64,000 nt of DNA from Paenibacillus odorifer (GTDB taxonomy: Bacteria; Bacillota; Bacilli; Paenibacillales; Paenibacillaceae), in NCBI RefSeq assembly GCF_000758725.1, contig NZ_CP009428.1, forward strand, positions 2,046,001 to 2,110,000. The letters are read 5' to 3'. The notes below the pieces were generated by a model that saw only the letters and a list, made by a program, of their open reading frames with translations, ran no database searches and had not been told where the DNA came from. The position numbers and the translations under genes were made by a program. Position 1 is the first letter of the stretch; the number at the start of each line of letters is the position of its first letter. Below are positions 38,334 to 47,350 of this stretch, one piece after another.

Positions 38334-39557
38334 TTGAAGATAATGAAGCTATTGGTACTAGGTCTTATCTCAGGGACAATTGTAACATGCGGCAACGTGA
38401 GTTATAGAGTTCATGCTGACACGACAACGTACGAGAATACAGGGACATATGAAGAAGTGGAAGAGGACGGTGAGGAGGATCCGGCATCTTCACTGTTCAC
38501 TGACATTCAAGGTCACTGGTCCGAGCCTTGGGTGCGCTGGGCGTTGGGCAACCAATTGATGGTTGGTTATGATGATGGGAGCTTTCGACCGGATCAGTCG
38601 ATTACGGAAGCAGAATTTTTGAAATTATTTTATCTTTCTTTCGGCTATCCAAAGGCTACTAGCATAGGCGAAGAATGGACAGCAGCACCGTATAGAATGG
38701 CTAAGTGGTGGAATCATCCAGTTACTGGACTACAATATCCAGTGGCAAGATCGACTCCAATCACCAGAATGGCCGCCGCAAGGTTAGTTGCATCTGGTCT
38801 AGGGATGAATTACAACGACACGGATTCCGTGGTTTATTTGCTGGGTAACTCTCTACTTCCACTTCCCGGAGAGCCAACGCTAGTAGGTTTCAAAGGAAAT
38901 CTCCCGCTTACAAGAGCAGAGGCTATACAATGGATGAGAATGCTCAAGCTTAAGGGAATATATACTGTAATTTCTCGTCCAGAAGAACGATCGGATCGGA
39001 GTCTATTACCGTCATTACCGGAACAGGGTACAGGCTTGAAGGATTTTATAGCGGTTCCGGTAACTGATCGTGATTTCGGAATAGCGGATAGTGGACGTAA
39101 TCTTTTTATTGATTTTGGGAGTTCAAGAATGTTAGTAGAGGAACATTACGGGGATTCAACAGGTCAAGATGTATTCAATAATGAAATGTATAAAGAAGTA
39201 TCTGTACATTATGATACCGAAGGTCGGCTGAACGCTTGGAAAATAGACAAAGATAATGAGCGCATTGATCCAATCCACATAGGTACATTGAACAATATTC
39301 GACCTGGGGTAAGTACATTGGAAGATGTGCTAAAGGCATATGGTACATACGTTGCAGTGGATAACGAATACGGGATTATAGTAAGTTACTGGTTTGAGAA
39401 CAAGGGTGGAGTGTATGAGCCTCGATTGTCACCTTTTGAAATGGATAATATGGAGGGTGGGTTCTATATAGGCTTCATTATTGACAAACAATCTCTGAAA
39501 GTTCAAACCATACTCATATCTACAGCTCAGCAGGCAATGAATCCTACGGATATATAG
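38334..39557 (+). CDS. Secreted SLH-domain protein
   Basis: The 407-residue product has a signal peptide (hydrophobic 5-20, ending near SYRVHA), an acidic linker (EEVEEDGEED), then S-layer homology repeats: FTDIQGHWSEPWVRWALGNQLMVGYDDGSFRPDQSITEAEFLKLFY is a full SLH motif, and a second and third degenerate copy follow (to about 205). The C-terminal part of about 200 residues is unknown. SLH domains bind the pyruvylated cell-wall polymer, so this is a wall-bound exoprotein. The start is TTG 38334 behind AAAGGGA. Confidence 0.85.
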   Translation: MKIMKLLVLGLISGTIVTCGNVSYRVHADTTTYENTGTYEEVEEDGEEDPASSLFTDIQGHWSEPWVRWALGNQLMVGYDDGSFRPDQSITEAEFLKLFYLSFGYPKATSIGEEWTAAPYRMAKWWNHPVTGLQYPVARSTPITRMAAARLVASGLGMNYNDTDSVVYLLGNSLLPLPGEPTLVGFKGNLPLTRAEAIQWMRMLKLKGIYTVISRPEERSDRSLLPSLPEQGTGLKDFIAVPVTDRDFGIADSGRNLFIDFGSSRMLVEEHYGDSTGQDVFNNEMYKEVSVHYDTEGRLNAWKIDKDNERIDPIHIGTLNNIRPGVSTLEDVLKAYGTYVAVDNEYGIIVSYWFENKGGVYEPRLSPFEMDNMEGGFYIGFIIDKQSLKVQTILISTAQQAMNPTDI

Positions 39558-39593
39558 GAATTGTACTGGAACCTTATTCATTCTTTAAAATGT

Positions 39594-39627
39594 GACGGCA
39601 TGTCTTTCTGAGGCAGCCGTCTTTTCT
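39594..39627 (+). terminator. Terminator of the SLH protein gene
   Basis: GACGGC (39594-39599) paired with GCCGTC (39616-39621) is followed by a T-rich tail. Confidence 0.75.
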
Positions 39628-39699
39628 TTTATAATTTTTTTACCTCATAAGCTAACATTCTGAGAACTTTATCGTTATACATACGAAGGGAGGTGCAGG

Positions 39700-40191
39700 A
39701 TGAAGCCCGGGCAGCTACATCAGATACTTCAACCTAAAATGTTAGAAATTCAAAAATACCTGATTCGTCTCGGGGCACCTGCAGCCGACGCTGAAGATAT
39801 CGTACAGGATACGGTGTATAAGGCTCTTTTGTATATTGATTCCATTGATGAGAACAAATTCAGTGCATGGTTATATAAAGTAGCGATCAACCGCTACTAT
39901 GATCTGTGCCGCCGACGCAAGCGGATAGTCATTCCTATTGACTATGTAGATGTGCCGGATATGGAATTGCCAGAGGATCATGTGCTGTTAAAAGAGAAAC
40001 GGGAAGACATCGAAAGAGTGTTGGATGACCTTCTACCGCTCCATAAACAACTCATTATTATGAAGTATGAGCTGGAGCTGTCCTATCAGGAGATAGCTGA
40101 GCTTCTGGGAATTACGACAGATACAGTGAAATCGGCATTGTTTCGTGCCCGCAAGCAATTTCAAAAAAAGTATAGAGGTGAAGCGGAATGA
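39700..40191 (+). CDS. ECF sigma factor, SigM-like
   Basis: The 163-residue protein has region 2 (DAEDIVQDTVYKALLYIDSI, FSAWLYKVAINRYYDLCRRRKR) and region 4 (DDLLPLHKQLIIMKYELELSYQEIAELLGITTDTVKSALFRARK). The ATG follows GGGAGGTG. Its end overlaps the next gene, a YhdL-type anti-sigma factor, so the pair resembles sigM-yhdL of B. subtilis, which responds to cell wall and salt stress. The equivalence is an inference from the partner. Confidence 0.88.
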   Translation: MKPGQLHQILQPKMLEIQKYLIRLGAPAADAEDIVQDTVYKALLYIDSIDENKFSAWLYKVAINRYYDLCRRRKRIVIPIDYVDVPDMELPEDHVLLKEKREDIERVLDDLLPLHKQLIIMKYELELSYQEIAELLGITTDTVKSALFRARKQFQKKYRGEAE

Positions 40192-41189
40192 CAGCTCCAT
40201 GGGAACAAAAGGATGATCAGAACCTTTCAAAAGTAATTAAGAAGGCAAAACGAAAAACAATGATTCGAAACACAATCATTTCTCTAGTGGTGACGGTTAT
40301 AGTATTATTCGGCGGGATGCTGGGTAACGCCCATCTGACAAGCTGGTTGGCGATGCGTGGTTTGGATGAAGAGAGGATCATGATGAAGATTAGCAGTCCT
40401 AACCTTCAGGAGTTGAGAACTGAACTTGATTTAGGGTTTCTATCGGGTAAAGTTGAACTGAGCACTTACAAAGTTGTTGAGGGTGTGCCCATCGTATGGG
40501 ATACTAAAAAACTGTATTTCGATATGGGCAGCCGGTTTTCTCTGCTTAATAGGGGATACTCTAGTATAAATGTTCCTGACCCGGTAATGACACAGCAAAA
40601 TTATGAATACTACCGAGGATATAACAGTCAAAATGCTCAGCGGGAAATGATGTTTTATGTGCCTGGAGTGAATTATAACGAAAAAGTGCTGAATGACCTG
40701 CCTGCACTCGAACAAATGGAACCTGGTAAGCTCGTAGAAATGGCAGTTTCTTTTGATAAAGGCTACACTCAGGTAGAGGTAGAGAAGATGCTGCCGGCGG
40801 GTTTGACACAGACTTGGTATTGGGTAGATACGTATGACAATAAAAAGAACCTTGAGTTTATTAGGAATGACAGCAGCCCGAATAAATATGCCTTACCGGA
40901 ATCTGCTAGACAAGTATATGGCTACGGTGGGGAATGGGAAGGGTTATTTAAGCCGAAACCAGAGGATTTTTTACAATCCTTAACCTATGGGCTTCAGATG
41001 AAGGGCAAGCATTACGGAGAGTTTGAGCGAATCTCGAATTACTTGAAAAAGGATAAAGCGGCGCCGGACGCCAGTGATGTACAGCTATTGGGAGTTGTCG
41101 TTACTGGAACTGCGAAAGAGCTGCAAAGCCTCAAAGGAAAACCCTATGTAAATACGGCAGTTCTCGGCGCGATTGTGGATAAATACTAG
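40188..41189 (+). CDS. YhdL-type anti-sigma factor
   Basis: The 333-residue protein has a short cytoplasmic N-terminus (KKAKRKTMIR), one membrane segment at about 28-44 (IISLVVTVIVLFGGMLG), and a large extracellular part with the sigma-factor-regulator C-terminal domain (LLGVVVTGTAKELQSLKGKPYVNTAVLGAIVDKY at the end), as in YhdL (Sigma_reg_N/Sigma_reg_C). It should hold the ECF sigma factor of the preceding gene at the membrane until a wall stress signal releases it. The four-base ATGA overlap supports equal production of the two. Confidence 0.88.
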   Translation: MTAPWEQKDDQNLSKVIKKAKRKTMIRNTIISLVVTVIVLFGGMLGNAHLTSWLAMRGLDEERIMMKISSPNLQELRTELDLGFLSGKVELSTYKVVEGVPIVWDTKKLYFDMGSRFSLLNRGYSSINVPDPVMTQQNYEYYRGYNSQNAQREMMFYVPGVNYNEKVLNDLPALEQMEPGKLVEMAVSFDKGYTQVEVEKMLPAGLTQTWYWVDTYDNKKNLEFIRNDSSPNKYALPESARQVYGYGGEWEGLFKPKPEDFLQSLTYGLQMKGKHYGEFERISNYLKKDKAAPDASDVQLLGVVVTGTAKELQSLKGKPYVNTAVLGAIVDKY

Positions 41190-41689
41190 ATCCGTATAGT
41201 GAAAATGCTGGAAGGGTTGTTCTACAGGTGGATTTTCTACGAAAGAATACAGCCTCTGCTGACCTCAAACGGCAATTTGTGTATGACTTGACGCAGAAAT
41301 CGCTGGTATCTCCGGTTGTTTTCAGTTAACCAAATACGCATTCCGACTCTATAATTGGGGAATTTTTCCCTATAATTCTTAGATATTTGGTCATCTAACT
41401 TATAATTAGGGAAAACCTCCCTGTAATTTACCTGATTTGGTGAAAAAGAAAGGAATCAACCCGATTTTTAGGGAGAAATTCCCTCATTATGCTCTTTTTT
41501 AGCGAATATCGGCTATTTTTAGGGAGTTTTTCCCCAATTACACTAAAGCGCACATCACACATCGCACACCGCGGCGCATCACACACAGCACACCGCACAC
41601 CGCACACCGCACACCGCACACCGCACACCGCACATCGCACATATCCCCTGGGTGAAAGTAAGAATCCATCCATTGTATAGCCAATTTAT
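41190..41689. repeat. Gene-free stretch with four hairpin repeats and a 7-bp tandem repeat
   Basis: Between 41354 and 41540 are four copies of a palindromic element of about 25 bases with the core AGGGAR-A/T-rich-YCCCT flanked by AATT (near 41354-41379, 41401-41430, 41466-41488 and 41516-41542). From about 41559 to 41643 the unit CACACCG (7 bp) is repeated with variants. Both open false ORFs (Ala/Cys/Val-rich on minus, His/Thr-rich on plus). No gene is supported here. Confidence 0.85.
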
Positions 41690-41745
41690 AAAAAAGAAGC
41701 TACCCTATAAGTAGAATTCTCTACTTTTTGGACAGCTTCTTTTTT
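41690..41745. terminator. Bidirectional terminator
   Basis: AAAAAAGAAGCT paired with AGCTTCTTTTTT, with an inner AAGTAGA/TCTACTT stem. The A run and T run let it work in both directions; it lies just after the HxlR gene (minus strand). Confidence 0.8.
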
Positions 41746-41767
41746 CATCAGTCACAATCTGCTCAAG

Positions 41768-42112
41768 CTAAGTCCATTTCGCGGACCACAGCTTCATTTC
41801 CTTCAAAATTTGATGTAAATCCTCACCTTTGGGAGTAAGCGAATATTCTACCGTAACAGGAACAGTTGGAAATACGTGACGTTCAAGCACACCATGCTCC
41901 TCCAGATGGCGCAACGTAGTGGTCAGTGCGCGGGGAGACACATTAGTGATTTTTCGTTGCAGTGCCCCAAAACGCTGCGTGCCGTCGAATAGCTCTCTGA
42001 GGACAAGAAAGGCCCATTTTCCACCTAATACTTCAAGTGTTTTTTCAACATTACATTCAATAGTAACAGGGGTTTTGGGGATATAATTATTAGTAGATTT
42101 AGCTGTCTTCAA
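41768..42112 (-). CDS. HxlR-family transcriptional regulator
   Basis: The 114-residue protein is a typical HxlR winged helix: TIECNVEKTLEVLGGKWAFLVLRELFDGTQRFGALQRKITNVSPRALTTTLRHLEEHGVLER. The single Cys near residue 20 (IECNVEKTL) is at the position of the redox/aldehyde-sensing Cys in HxlR and YodB-type members. The start is TTG 42112 with GGAGGAG upstream. It is divergent from three reductase/SDR genes, which it probably controls through the palindrome between them. Confidence 0.9.
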   Translation of the reverse strand: MKTAKSTNNYIPKTPVTIECNVEKTLEVLGGKWAFLVLRELFDGTQRFGALQRKITNVSPRALTTTLRHLEEHGVLERHVFPTVPVTVEYSLTPKGEDLHQILKEMKLWSAKWT

Positions 42113-42136
42113 GGTATCTCCTCCTGTTTGTGAAGC

Positions 42137-42156
42137 TACTATACTCTAGTATAGTA
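42137..42156. promoter_or_regulatory. HxlR operator palindrome
   Basis: A perfect 9-2-9 palindrome TACTATACT-CT-AGTATAGTA lies 25 bases upstream of the HxlR start and about 130 bases before the aldo/keto reductase. A weaker copy follows (CTACACTAGAG, 42158-42168) and ATTCTAGAAT lies near 42214-42223. Dyads of this type are usual HxlR/MarR-type targets. Confidence 0.55.
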
Positions 42157-42286
42157 ACTACACTAGAGATCATATAATAAACTAATTTTCACTTCTTTCT
42201 ATTATATACAAACTATTCTAGAATGAATATGAGTGCTAAGCAACCTGCCAAAATCAAACACGGAACTATGGAGAGGAGCAGTTATT

Positions 42287-43219
42287 ATGAAATATCGCAG
42301 ATTAGGTGGAACCGGTTTAAAAGTCAGTGAGATTAGTTTGGGAAGCTGGCTGACATACGGAGGCTATGTGGAAAGAGATAATGCTGTTAATGCCATTGAA
42401 ACCGCTTACGACTTAGGCGTGAATTTTTTTGATACTGCAAATGTTTATGAAAAAGGTGCTGCCGAGAAAGTACTAGGTGAGACTTTACGTAATTACTCTC
42501 GTGAGTCCTATGTATTAGCTACTAAAGTATACGGGGAAATGGGCTCGGGACCTAACGACCGTGGACTATCCCGCAAACATATCACGGAACAGTGTCATGC
42601 TAGCTTGAAACGTCTCGGAGTAGAATACGTGGATATTATGTATTGCCACCGTTTTGATCCGGAAACTCCAATTGAAGAAACCTTACGTGCGCTAGATGAT
42701 CTGGTTCGGCAAGGCAAGGTATATTATGTCGGTGTTAGTGAGTGGACGGCGGCGCAAATGACCGATGCGTTAGCTGTAGCAGACCGCTATTTGCTAGATC
42801 ATATTGTTGTTAATCAGCCGATTTATAATATGTTTAACCGTTATATTGAAAAAGAAATTATTCCGCTCGGTGAGCGCCGTGGGATTGGACAGGTGGTATT
42901 TTCTCCACTGGCTCAAGGGCTGTTAACTGGAAAGTATAACACGGACATCCCTGAGGATAGCCGTGCTGCTAAGCTGGATCGATTAAAAGATTCGATTACA
43001 GAAGAAAAGATTGAAAAAGTCCGCCAATTGAGTGGGATCGCCACGGAACTGAATATTTCTGTTGGGAATTTGGCTTTGGCTTGGATTTTGCGTCAACCTA
43101 ATGTAGCTAGTGCACTGGTGGGTGCCAGCCGTCCGCAGCAGGTCGAAGAGAATGTTAAGGCTTCGGGTATTGAGCTTTCGGAAGAGATTTTAAAGCAGAT
43201 TGAGGAGATTCTGGAGTAG
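42287..43219 (+). CDS. Aldo/keto reductase
   Basis: The protein (310 residues from ATG 42287, with GAGAGG eleven bases upstream) has an aldo/keto reductase barrel with the tetrad Asp and Tyr in FFDTANVYEKG, Lys in VLATKVYG and His in DIMYCHRF, and the NADP-binding C-terminal part (ALAWILRQPNVASALVGASRP). It resembles the group of voltage-gated K+ channel beta subunit/YghZ-like enzymes, which reduce methylglyoxal and other aldehydes. It is the first of three genes facing the HxlR regulator. Confidence 0.9.
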   Translation: MKYRRLGGTGLKVSEISLGSWLTYGGYVERDNAVNAIETAYDLGVNFFDTANVYEKGAAEKVLGETLRNYSRESYVLATKVYGEMGSGPNDRGLSRKHITEQCHASLKRLGVEYVDIMYCHRFDPETPIEETLRALDDLVRQGKVYYVGVSEWTAAQMTDALAVADRYLLDHIVVNQPIYNMFNRYIEKEIIPLGERRGIGQVVFSPLAQGLLTGKYNTDIPEDSRAAKLDRLKDSITEEKIEKVRQLSGIATELNISVGNLALAWILRQPNVASALVGASRPQQVEENVKASGIELSEEILKQIEEILE

Positions 43220-43250
43220 TTGTTAGCTTCATAAAAAAGGAGACACACTC

Positions 43251-44099
43251 ATGGCGAAAGTAGTTGTTACAGGCGGCAGTGGGATGTTGGGCAGATGGGT
43301 GGTCCGGCATTTTGTAGAGCAAGGATATAAGGTTGTGAATGTAGATACGCAAAAATCCGCAGATTCTTTGTGCCCAACGATGATTGCTGATTTGAATAAT
43401 TTGGGTGAAGTATATGGTGTACTTGCTGGCGCTGATGCAGTTGTACATTTGGCTGCGATCCCAGCTGCAAATATAAAGACGAGTGAGGTCACCTTTCAAA
43501 ATAATGTAGTATCTACCTATAACATTTTGGAGGCTGCAGCGGGTCTCGGGATTCGAAAAGCAGTGATTGCTTCCAGTGAATCCTCTTACGGAATCTGTTT
43601 TGCGGTTAATCCTTTGGGGCCGAAGTATGTGCCTATGGATGAGGAGCATCCACAGTTGCCTGAAGACAGCTACGGTCTGTCTAAGGTTGTGAATGAGCAA
43701 ACCGCTGAGATGTTCTATCGCAGAAAGGGTATACAGGTCGTTTCCCTAAGAATCGGAAATGTTATTGATCCATCGGCGTATGAACGTTTCCCTTCCTTCA
43801 TTCATGATCCAGCGCAGCGCGATCGGATTCTATGGAGTTATATTGATACACGGGATGTAGCAACAGCTTGCCAATTGGCAATCGAAACGGATGGATTGGG
43901 CGCGGTTGCTCTTAATATATGTGCAGATGAGACCAGCATGGCTGTTCCTAGCAGAGAGCTAATGGCCGCACGTTATCCAGAGGTGACGGATTTCCGCCAG
44001 CCGCTGGAGGGTCACGAGTCGCTACTCAGTAATGAGAAGGCCAAAAAGCTGCTGAATTGGCAGCCGAAGCACGTATGGCGAGATTATGTTAACCAGTAA
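43251..44099 (+). CDS. NAD(P)-dependent epimerase/dehydratase family protein
   Basis: The 282-residue protein is an extended SDR: Rossmann GGSGMLG near residues 8-14, DLNNLGEV, HLAAIPAA, a serine loop (ASSESSYGI) and the active-site Tyr-Lys in YGLSKVVNEQ. The substrate may be a nucleotide sugar or a small aldehyde/ketone, but it cannot be fixed. GGAG precedes the ATG by about 8 bases. It lies 31 bases after the aldo/keto reductase in the same block. Confidence 0.85.
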   Translation: MAKVVVTGGSGMLGRWVVRHFVEQGYKVVNVDTQKSADSLCPTMIADLNNLGEVYGVLAGADAVVHLAAIPAANIKTSEVTFQNNVVSTYNILEAAAGLGIRKAVIASSESSYGICFAVNPLGPKYVPMDEEHPQLPEDSYGLSKVVNEQTAEMFYRRKGIQVVSLRIGNVIDPSAYERFPSFIHDPAQRDRILWSYIDTRDVATACQLAIETDGLGAVALNICADETSMAVPSRELMAARYPEVTDFRQPLEGHESLLSNEKAKKLLNWQPKHVWRDYVNQ

Positions 44100-44134
44100 A
44101 TAACGAGCCGGATTCACTATAAGGAGCGTGCAAA

Positions 44135-45157
44135 ATGAAGGTCTTATTTATTGGAGGTACGGGATTAATTAGTCAGGCTGTATCCCCGTTGGCTGTAGCT
44201 CAAGGAATCGAGCTGTATTTGTTCAACAGAGGACAGCGGGATGAATTCGTTCCAGAAGGTGCAAAAGTAATTAAAGGAGACATTCGTAATCCGGCAGAAG
44301 CCGCATTAGTATTACGAGATTACGAATTTGACGTAGTGGTAGACTGGATTGCTTTTACACCGGAACATGTGCAGGCAGACATTGACCTGTTCACTGGTAA
44401 AACGAAGCAGTACATTTTCATCAGCTCAGCCTCTGCTTATCAGAAGCCGCAGCGTAATTATGTAATTACAGAAAAGACACCGCTGGAGAATCCTTATTGG
44501 GAGTATTCGAGGAATAAAATTGCGTGTGAGCAGCTGTTGATGGAAGCTTACAAGGCGAACGGATTCCCGGTTACGATTGTTCGTCCTTCCCATACCTATG
44601 GAAATACAGCCATCCCTGCGGCACTTACGAGTGGCCAGCATCCTTGGTCACTGATCGATCGTATCCGCCGCGGCTTACCTTTAGTCATACATGGAGATGG
44701 AACCTCTTTGTGGACACTGACGCATAATTCGGATTTTGCCAAAGGTTTCGTTGGATTGCTTGGACATCCGGAAGCGATAGGTGAGGCCATTCATATAACT
44801 TCCGACGAGGTATTAAATTGGAATCAGATTTACGCGGCCATCGGACAAGCGGCAGGTGTGGAACCTAAAGTGGTGCATATCTCCACAGACTTTATCGCAG
44901 CCTTTTCCACTCCAGGGACAGCGGATGGCTTGATCGGTGATCAAGCGGTAAGCAGTGTTTTTGATAATAGCAAAATCAAACGTTTCGTGCCTGACTTTCA
45001 GGCTACTATGCCTTTCTCCGAAGGGATCAAGCAGTCGGTTGCTTGGTTCGAGGCTCATCCTGAGCAATGTACGGTCGATGCGGAATGGTCTGCGTTACTT
45101 GATAAGTTGATCGAGAGACATGGAATTGAGGCCAAACCTCTTTCATTCTACGCATAA
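44135..45157 (+). CDS. SDR-family NAD-dependent epimerase/dehydratase
   Basis: The 340-residue protein is an extended SDR with GGTGLIS near residues 7-13, DWIAFTPEHV, FISSASAYQKP and the Tyr-Lys pair in EYSRNKIACEQLL. This pattern (VDWIAFTPEHV, IVRPSHTYG, VIHGDGTSLWTLTHNSDFA) is common in Firmicute/Actinobacterial SDRs of unknown substrate. AAGGAG precedes the ATG. It is the last gene of the HxlR-facing block, 35 bases after the other SDR, and is followed by a terminator. Confidence 0.85.
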   Translation: MKVLFIGGTGLISQAVSPLAVAQGIELYLFNRGQRDEFVPEGAKVIKGDIRNPAEAALVLRDYEFDVVVDWIAFTPEHVQADIDLFTGKTKQYIFISSASAYQKPQRNYVITEKTPLENPYWEYSRNKIACEQLLMEAYKANGFPVTIVRPSHTYGNTAIPAALTSGQHPWSLIDRIRRGLPLVIHGDGTSLWTLTHNSDFAKGFVGLLGHPEAIGEAIHITSDEVLNWNQIYAAIGQAAGVEPKVVHISTDFIAAFSTPGTADGLIGDQAVSSVFDNSKIKRFVPDFQATMPFSEGIKQSVAWFEAHPEQCTVDAEWSALLDKLIERHGIEAKPLSFYA

Positions 45158-45179
45158 GGTTTATACAGTTATATTTAAA

Positions 45180-45213
45180 GACGGTCTGTTCCTAAGGGAG
45201 CAGCCGTTTTTTT
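45180..45213 (+). terminator. Terminator of the aldo/keto reductase-SDR block
   Basis: GACGG-T-CTGTTCC with GGGAGCAG-CCGT (one bulged T) is followed by seven T. Confidence 0.8.
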
Positions 45214-45309
45214 GGGTTTGTCTCGTTCAATGTAAGGTTATGGAATGAATCAGCAAATCATGAATATACTCTCACTACCTAAAATTCCGTTGAAAAAGGA
45301 GTCCTGGCC

Positions 45310-45969
45310 ATGCCAACCCATCCCTTTGTCTCGCGTTTTTTCGTAAATTCAGATGCACGTCGTGAGAAGTTGATTTATGATCTGCCGGAATCATGGTGGA
45401 GCCGTCCCTTTGAATATGAGTGGTGTATTAACTTTATTTCTCCGCATGGTGTTGTGCTGGATGCCGCCTGTGGGATTCCTCATCCCTTGAAGTTTTATTT
45501 GGCAGGGGTTTGTGCAGAGGTCTATGCCTGCGATAAGGACAGTAGGGTTATTTACCCGAAAGCTATCCAAGAATGTATTGAGAATGAGATTGGGGAAAAA
45601 GCGGCGAAGCAGGTTATCGCTAGAAGAACAAACAACCTGCATTTCGCTCAAGCTAATCTGACGGATCTGCCTTATGAGGATGAGAGCTTTGACACTGTCT
45701 TTTGCATATCAGTATTAGAGCATTTGAGCTTTGAGGATACAGTGGGTACTTTACGGGAATTTCACCGGACGTTGAACGAAGAAGGATTATTGGTATTGAC
45801 ATTTGATTACCCGACGGTAAATCTGAGTCTTATGAATGACCTGCTGCTGCAAACTGGATTTCAGTATTGGGGGGAGACGGATTTTGAGTTGCCTGCGGAT
45901 GCTGTGCATACGGATGCGTGGGGCGGATTAAATTGCTTCAGAGCCGTTCTGAAAAAAGCAAAGGAATAA
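45310..45969 (+). CDS. Class I SAM-dependent methyltransferase
   Basis: The 219-residue protein has motif I VVLDAACGIPHPLKFYLA, the acidic end of strand 2 (VYACDKDSRV), DLPYEDESFDTVFCISVLEHL (motif IV/post-I region) and LNEEGLLVLTFDYP. These show a Rossmann-type methyltransferase. The substrate is unknown. The ATG follows AAAGGAG. It is a single gene between two larger units. Confidence 0.85.
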   Translation: MPTHPFVSRFFVNSDARREKLIYDLPESWWSRPFEYEWCINFISPHGVVLDAACGIPHPLKFYLAGVCAEVYACDKDSRVIYPKAIQECIENEIGEKAAKQVIARRTNNLHFAQANLTDLPYEDESFDTVFCISVLEHLSFEDTVGTLREFHRTLNEEGLLVLTFDYPTVNLSLMNDLLLQTGFQYWGETDFELPADAVHTDAWGGLNCFRAVLKKAKE

Positions 45970-46054
45970 CAGGTCTTTCTACTCTTAATTTAGTAACCTC
46001 TTTCCAGTATGCTAGGATCATAGCTAATAAAAAGATGAGAGGAGGCTGTGTTTT

Positions 46055-47107
46055 TTGAGATTAGGATCGAAGGTTTTGCGTAGAATAGCACTTATTACAC
46101 TTATGTTATCACTAATAGTTCCTGTGACATCTGCTTCCAGTGCAGCTTCACTATCTTCAGATCCTATAAAGCTTGCTTTTGCGGGTGATATCCTTTTGGA
46201 TGGTTTTGTTGGCGATCAGATTGCTAAATATGGGGTGAACTTTCCGTTTGTAAAGGTCGCACCTACGCTGCAAAAGGCTGACATCGCCTTCGCCAATCTG
46301 GAGACGCCTGTGTCTATCCGAGGGAAAGTGGCAGAGAAAACCTTTGCCTTCAGATCCAAACCAGCAACGTTAGGTGGCTTAACCTATGCCGGGATTGATG
46401 GAGTGTCCTTGGCGAATAATCATATTTTGGATTATGGAAAAGACGCTATGCTCGACACGCTGATCCATTTGGATCGAAACAAGATTGGCCATACAGGAGC
46501 TGGCAAAGATGAAGATGAAGCGTTCAAGCCTTATACTAAGACAGTAAAAGGGAAAAAGATCGCCATCCTTGGCGTTAGCCGTGTGCTTTCAGATCCTGCG
46601 TGGTATGCCGGCAAAAACAAACCGGGAGCCGCTTCAGCTTACACCTCGCAACCTATGCTTAGCGCCATTCAGAAGATGTCCAAGGAGAATGATTACACGA
46701 TCGTATATATTCACTGGAATGAAGAGTTTAAGGATTTCCCTGAAAAGTACGCTCGCACACTAGCTAAACAGATGATTGATAGCGGGGCGGATTTAATTCT
46801 TGGCGCACACAGTCACTGCCTTATGGGCATCGAATACTATAAGCACAAGCCCATTTATTATTCACTTGGGAATTTTGTGTTTAATCGCTCCACACGTGGT
46901 GGGGAAAAAACACTTAATTCTATGCTGTTGAATGTTGAGATTAAGGACTCCAAGATCACCAGCAAGATTATACCTGTCAAAATCATTGGCGGACAGCCTA
47001 ATTTTATGGATGATTCCTACAATAGGAAAACGATTAAGCTGTTGAACACCCTATCTTTTAATGCCAACATAGACGCTAACGGCAGGGTCACGGAGAAGGC
47101 GCTTTAA
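46055..47107 (+). CDS. CapA-family protein (PGA_cap domain)
   Basis: The 350-residue protein has an N-terminal signal peptide (RRIALITLMLSLIVPVTSAS) and a CapA metallophosphatase-like domain: LAFAGDILLDGFVGDQI, IAFANLETPVS, GVSLANNHILDYG, YIHWNEEF and LILGAHSHCLMGIEYY. In Bacillus, CapA-type proteins act in poly-gamma-glutamate capsule formation, but many members are free-standing and of unknown role. No capB or capC is nearby. The start is TTG 46055 with GAGGAGG upstream. Confidence 0.85.
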   Translation: MRLGSKVLRRIALITLMLSLIVPVTSASSAASLSSDPIKLAFAGDILLDGFVGDQIAKYGVNFPFVKVAPTLQKADIAFANLETPVSIRGKVAEKTFAFRSKPATLGGLTYAGIDGVSLANNHILDYGKDAMLDTLIHLDRNKIGHTGAGKDEDEAFKPYTKTVKGKKIAILGVSRVLSDPAWYAGKNKPGAASAYTSQPMLSAIQKMSKENDYTIVYIHWNEEFKDFPEKYARTLAKQMIDSGADLILGAHSHCLMGIEYYKHKPIYYSLGNFVFNRSTRGGEKTLNSMLLNVEIKDSKITSKIIPVKIIGGQPNFMDDSYNRKTIKLLNTLSFNANIDANGRVTEKAL

Positions 47108-47168
47108 TTAATACAAACTCTGATTAACTATTCACGGATCGCGCCCGATCTCGTTGGAATGCGAAATG

Positions 47169-47350
47169 TGTGGAGTACTTATGGAGTACCTATGGAGTGG
47201 CATGAAGTACGTATGGAGTGGCATGAAGTACGTATGGAGTACGTATGGAGTATGTATGGAGTCCGTATGGAGTACGAATGGAGTACGTATGGTGTACGTA
47301 TGGTGTACGTAGGATGTGGCGTATGGAATACCTATGGAGTGCCTATAAAG
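47169..47350 (+). repeat. 11-bp tandem repeat (GTATGGAGTAC)
   Basis: About 15 imperfect copies of GTATGGAGTAC and variants (GTATGGAGTCC, GTATGGTGTAC) lie directly upstream of the 347-bp repeat. The same TATGGAGT words reappear at the end of each 347-bp unit (47669, 48016). A false plus-strand ORF with MEYVWS-type repeats results. Confidence 0.85.

Noticed and set aside
41428..41680. Cys/Ala/Val-rich (minus) and His/Thr-rich (plus) ORFs
   Set aside because: Artefacts of the CACACCG repeat.
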